Source: Pseudomonadota bacterium
GTDB taxonomy: Bacteria > Desulfobacterota > Syntrophia > Syntrophales > UBA5619
DNA length: 7,301 bases
NCBI GenBank assembly: GCA_018896355.1
Contig: JAHIMW010000006.1
Coordinates: 1-7,301 of the forward strand
Direction: 5' to 3'
Shown here: one piece after another, positions 6,297 to 7,301 of the stretch
Numbering within the stretch: the first letter of the stretch is position 1
Layout of the letters: each line of letters opens with the position of its first letter
The notes under the pieces: model-generated
Told to the model about the DNA's origin: nothing
Databases searched by the model: none
The model's input: the letters and a program-made list of their open reading frames with translations, nothing else
Made by a program: the position numbers and the translations under genes

Positions 6297-7151
6297 ATGA
6301 CGACGATCCGGACCATCCTTCAGCGGGCAGCCCACGACCTGAATCTCTCGGGCAGCCCCTCCGCCCGGCTCGACGCCGAACTCCTGCTGATGCATGGCTT
6401 GAAGATCGACCGATTGCAGCTCTGCACGCATCCGGAGCGGGAGCTCGCGGAGGAGGATGCCGCCGCGTTTGTAGAGCGGATTGAGAGACGCAACCTGGGC
6501 GAACCGGTCGCCTACATCATCGGGGAGAAGGAGTTCTGGTCGCTCCGTTTCGAGGTCGGCCGCGAGATCCTGATTCCGCGGCCGGAGACGGAGTGCCTCA
6601 TCGAGGAGATCCTGCGGCGTTACCGCCCCCCCGGGGATGGTCTGCGGATTCTTGATATCGGGACGGGGAGCGGCGCGATCGGCGTCGTCCTGGCCCGGGA
6701 ACTGCACGCGGCCAGGGTGGTCGCTGCGGACATCTCGGCGGCGGCGCTCTCGGTCGCCCGCCGGAACGCGCTGACCCACGGCGTGGCCGATCGAATGGAT
6801 TTTTTTCAAGGAGATCTTCTAACGGCGGTTTCCGGAAATTTTGATATCATCTGCTCCAACCCGCCCTATATTCCGGATGTTCAGTACGGCCTCCTGCCGG
6901 CGGGAATCCGGGATTTCGAGCCCCGCGGTGCGCTTATCGCCGGACCGGACGGCATGGATTTTCACCGGCGGATCATCCGGGAGGGGGTGCATCGCCTGAA
7001 GGCGGGAGGCCGGATCTTCCTGGAGATCGGCGAGGGGCAGAGGGATCGGGTAGAGGCCCTCTTCCGGGAGGAGGGCGGCTATCGGGATATCGATTGCCGC
7101 AAGGACTACGGCGGGATCGACCGTGTCGCGTCGGCGCGGAAGGATAATTAG
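6297..7151 (+). CDS. prmC: Release factor glutamine N5-methyltransferase PrmC (HemK)
   Basis: PrmC uses S-adenosylmethionine to methylate the Gln of the GGQ motif in RF1 and RF2, raising termination efficiency. The 284-aa product has the expected two-part build. A helical N-terminal substrate-binding domain (about 1-75, with SARLDAELLLMH) precedes a Rossmann methyltransferase domain. That domain shows the SAM-binding ILDIGTGSGAIG (DxGxGSG at 120-126), the RPETE segment and the family signature NPPY (Asn188-Tyr191, SNPPYIPD). The start at 6297 follows GAGGGAG (6280-6286) at about 10 bases. Its substrate gene prfA is directly upstream, separated by a repeat element. Its final codon and TAG stop (AAT TAG, 7146-7151) fall inside the left arm of a perfect inverted repeat, so the repeat sets the C-terminus. 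The preceding residues (DRVASARK) look like a normal family end. Confidence 0.96.
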   Translation: MTTIRTILQRAAHDLNLSGSPSARLDAELLLMHGLKIDRLQLCTHPERELAEEDAAAFVERIERRNLGEPVAYIIGEKEFWSLRFEVGREILIPRPETECLIEEILRRYRPPGDGLRILDIGTGSGAIGVVLARELHAARVVAADISAAALSVARRNALTHGVADRMDFFQGDLLTAVSGNFDIICSNPPYIPDVQYGLLPAGIRDFEPRGALIAGPDGMDFHRRIIREGVHRLKAGGRIFLEIGEGQRDRVEALFREEGGYRDIDCRKDYGGIDRVASARKDN

Positions 7152-7204
7152 GGACAGAGCCCCTATTGTTTTCGCTGAAAACAATAGGGGCTCTGTCCCT
7201 AATT
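7146..7204. repeat. Perfect 28-bp-arm inverted repeat (REP-like hairpin) between prmC and murA
   Basis: The left arm 7146-7173 (AATTAGGGACAGAGCCCC... ending TTTTC) and right arm 7177-7204 (starting GAAAA, ending ...CTGTCCCTAATT) are exact reverse complements with a 3-nt loop, GCT (7174-7176). The element overlaps the prmC stop and ends 7 bases before the GAGG of murA. GGGACAG..CTGTCCC palindromes of this style are, from memory, common dispersed repeats near REP-associated tyrosine transposase genes; no such gene is in the window. No T-tract follows on the + strand. In RNA it would form a very stable stem that could attenuate or insulate murA or protect the prmC 3' end. Confidence 0.85.
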
Positions 7205-7223
7205 CTCCTGCGAGGTTTGAATG

Positions 7224-7301
7224 ATGGACAAGATCGTGATCGTCGGGGGGCGGAAGCTTCAGGGGGAGGTTCGGATCAGCGGCGCGAAGAACGCCGCGCT
7301 G
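7224..7301 (+). CDS. murA: UDP-N-acetylglucosamine 1-carboxyvinyltransferase MurA, 3'-truncated by window edge
   Basis: MurA transfers enolpyruvate from PEP to UDP-GlcNAc, the first committed step of peptidoglycan synthesis, in the cytosol. Only 26 codons are visible, MDKIVIVGGRKLQGEVRISGAKNAAL. They match the MurA N-terminus, including the SGAKNAAL motif whose Lys contacts substrate. Two ATGs are in tandem (7221 and 7224). I chose 7224 because family members usually begin MDK and GAGG (7212-7215) is then 8 bases away; 7221 adds one Met. The catalytic Cys loop lies beyond the window. The paralogous aroA-type synthases lack this N-terminal signature. The gene follows the perfect inverted repeat closely, so its expression may be affected by it. 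Confidence 0.92.
   Translation, partial: MDKIVIVGGRKLQGEVRISGAKNAAL

Noticed and set aside
1..7301. CRISPR array, tRNA or rRNA genes, transposase genes, prophage genes
   Set aside because: No regularly spaced repeats, cloverleaf or rRNA motifs, or mobile-element proteins were seen on either strand; only the two short palindromic elements listed.

Overview
The window is ordinary, GC-rich bacterial core-genome sequence with every gene on the + strand. It carries eight genes: selA (5' end cut off by the window), rluD-type pseudouridine synthase, pgeF, rho, rpmE, prfA, prmC and murA (first 26 codons only). The order rho-rpmE-prfA-prmC-murA, an upstream selA, and degenerate GTCATTCC..GGAATGAC-type intergenic palindromes together suggest a member of the former Deltaproteobacteria (Desulfobacterota, perhaps Syntrophia-like). 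This is an inference from gene order and repeat style, not a sequence match. The presence of selA implies that the organism makes selenocysteine.

Layout. Positions 1-3036 form a tight run, selA-rluD-pgeF, with gaps or overlaps of a few bases, so probably one transcript. A 271-bp, visibly AT-rich interval (3037-3307) holds a near-consensus sigma70 promoter, a possible 32-codon leader ORF and a hairpin, and leads into rho (3308-4555). A second strong promoter (about 4600-4627) drives rpmE, with a small inverted repeat in its spacer. A GC-rich interval with a weak terminator-like hairpin separates rpmE from prfA. Between prfA and prmC lies a MITE-like inverted-repeat element of about 89 bp. Between prmC and murA lies a perfect 28-bp-arm hairpin repeat that supplies the prmC stop codon. 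No stretch over 300 bases lacks a gene.

How the genes fit together. Several products act in termination of gene expression. Rho ends transcription, RF1 (prfA) ends translation at UAA/UAG, PrmC methylates the GGQ glutamine of RF1, and RluD modifies helix 69 of 23S rRNA, which release factors contact. RpmE is a zinc-type ribosomal protein L31. PgeF and MurA belong to peptidoglycan precursor metabolism. SelA makes Sec-tRNA(Sec).

I found no evidence of a new defence, mobile or metabolic system. The non-coding elements most worth a second look are the rho leader, the perfect hairpin repeat at prmC/murA and the MITE-like element at prfA/prmC.
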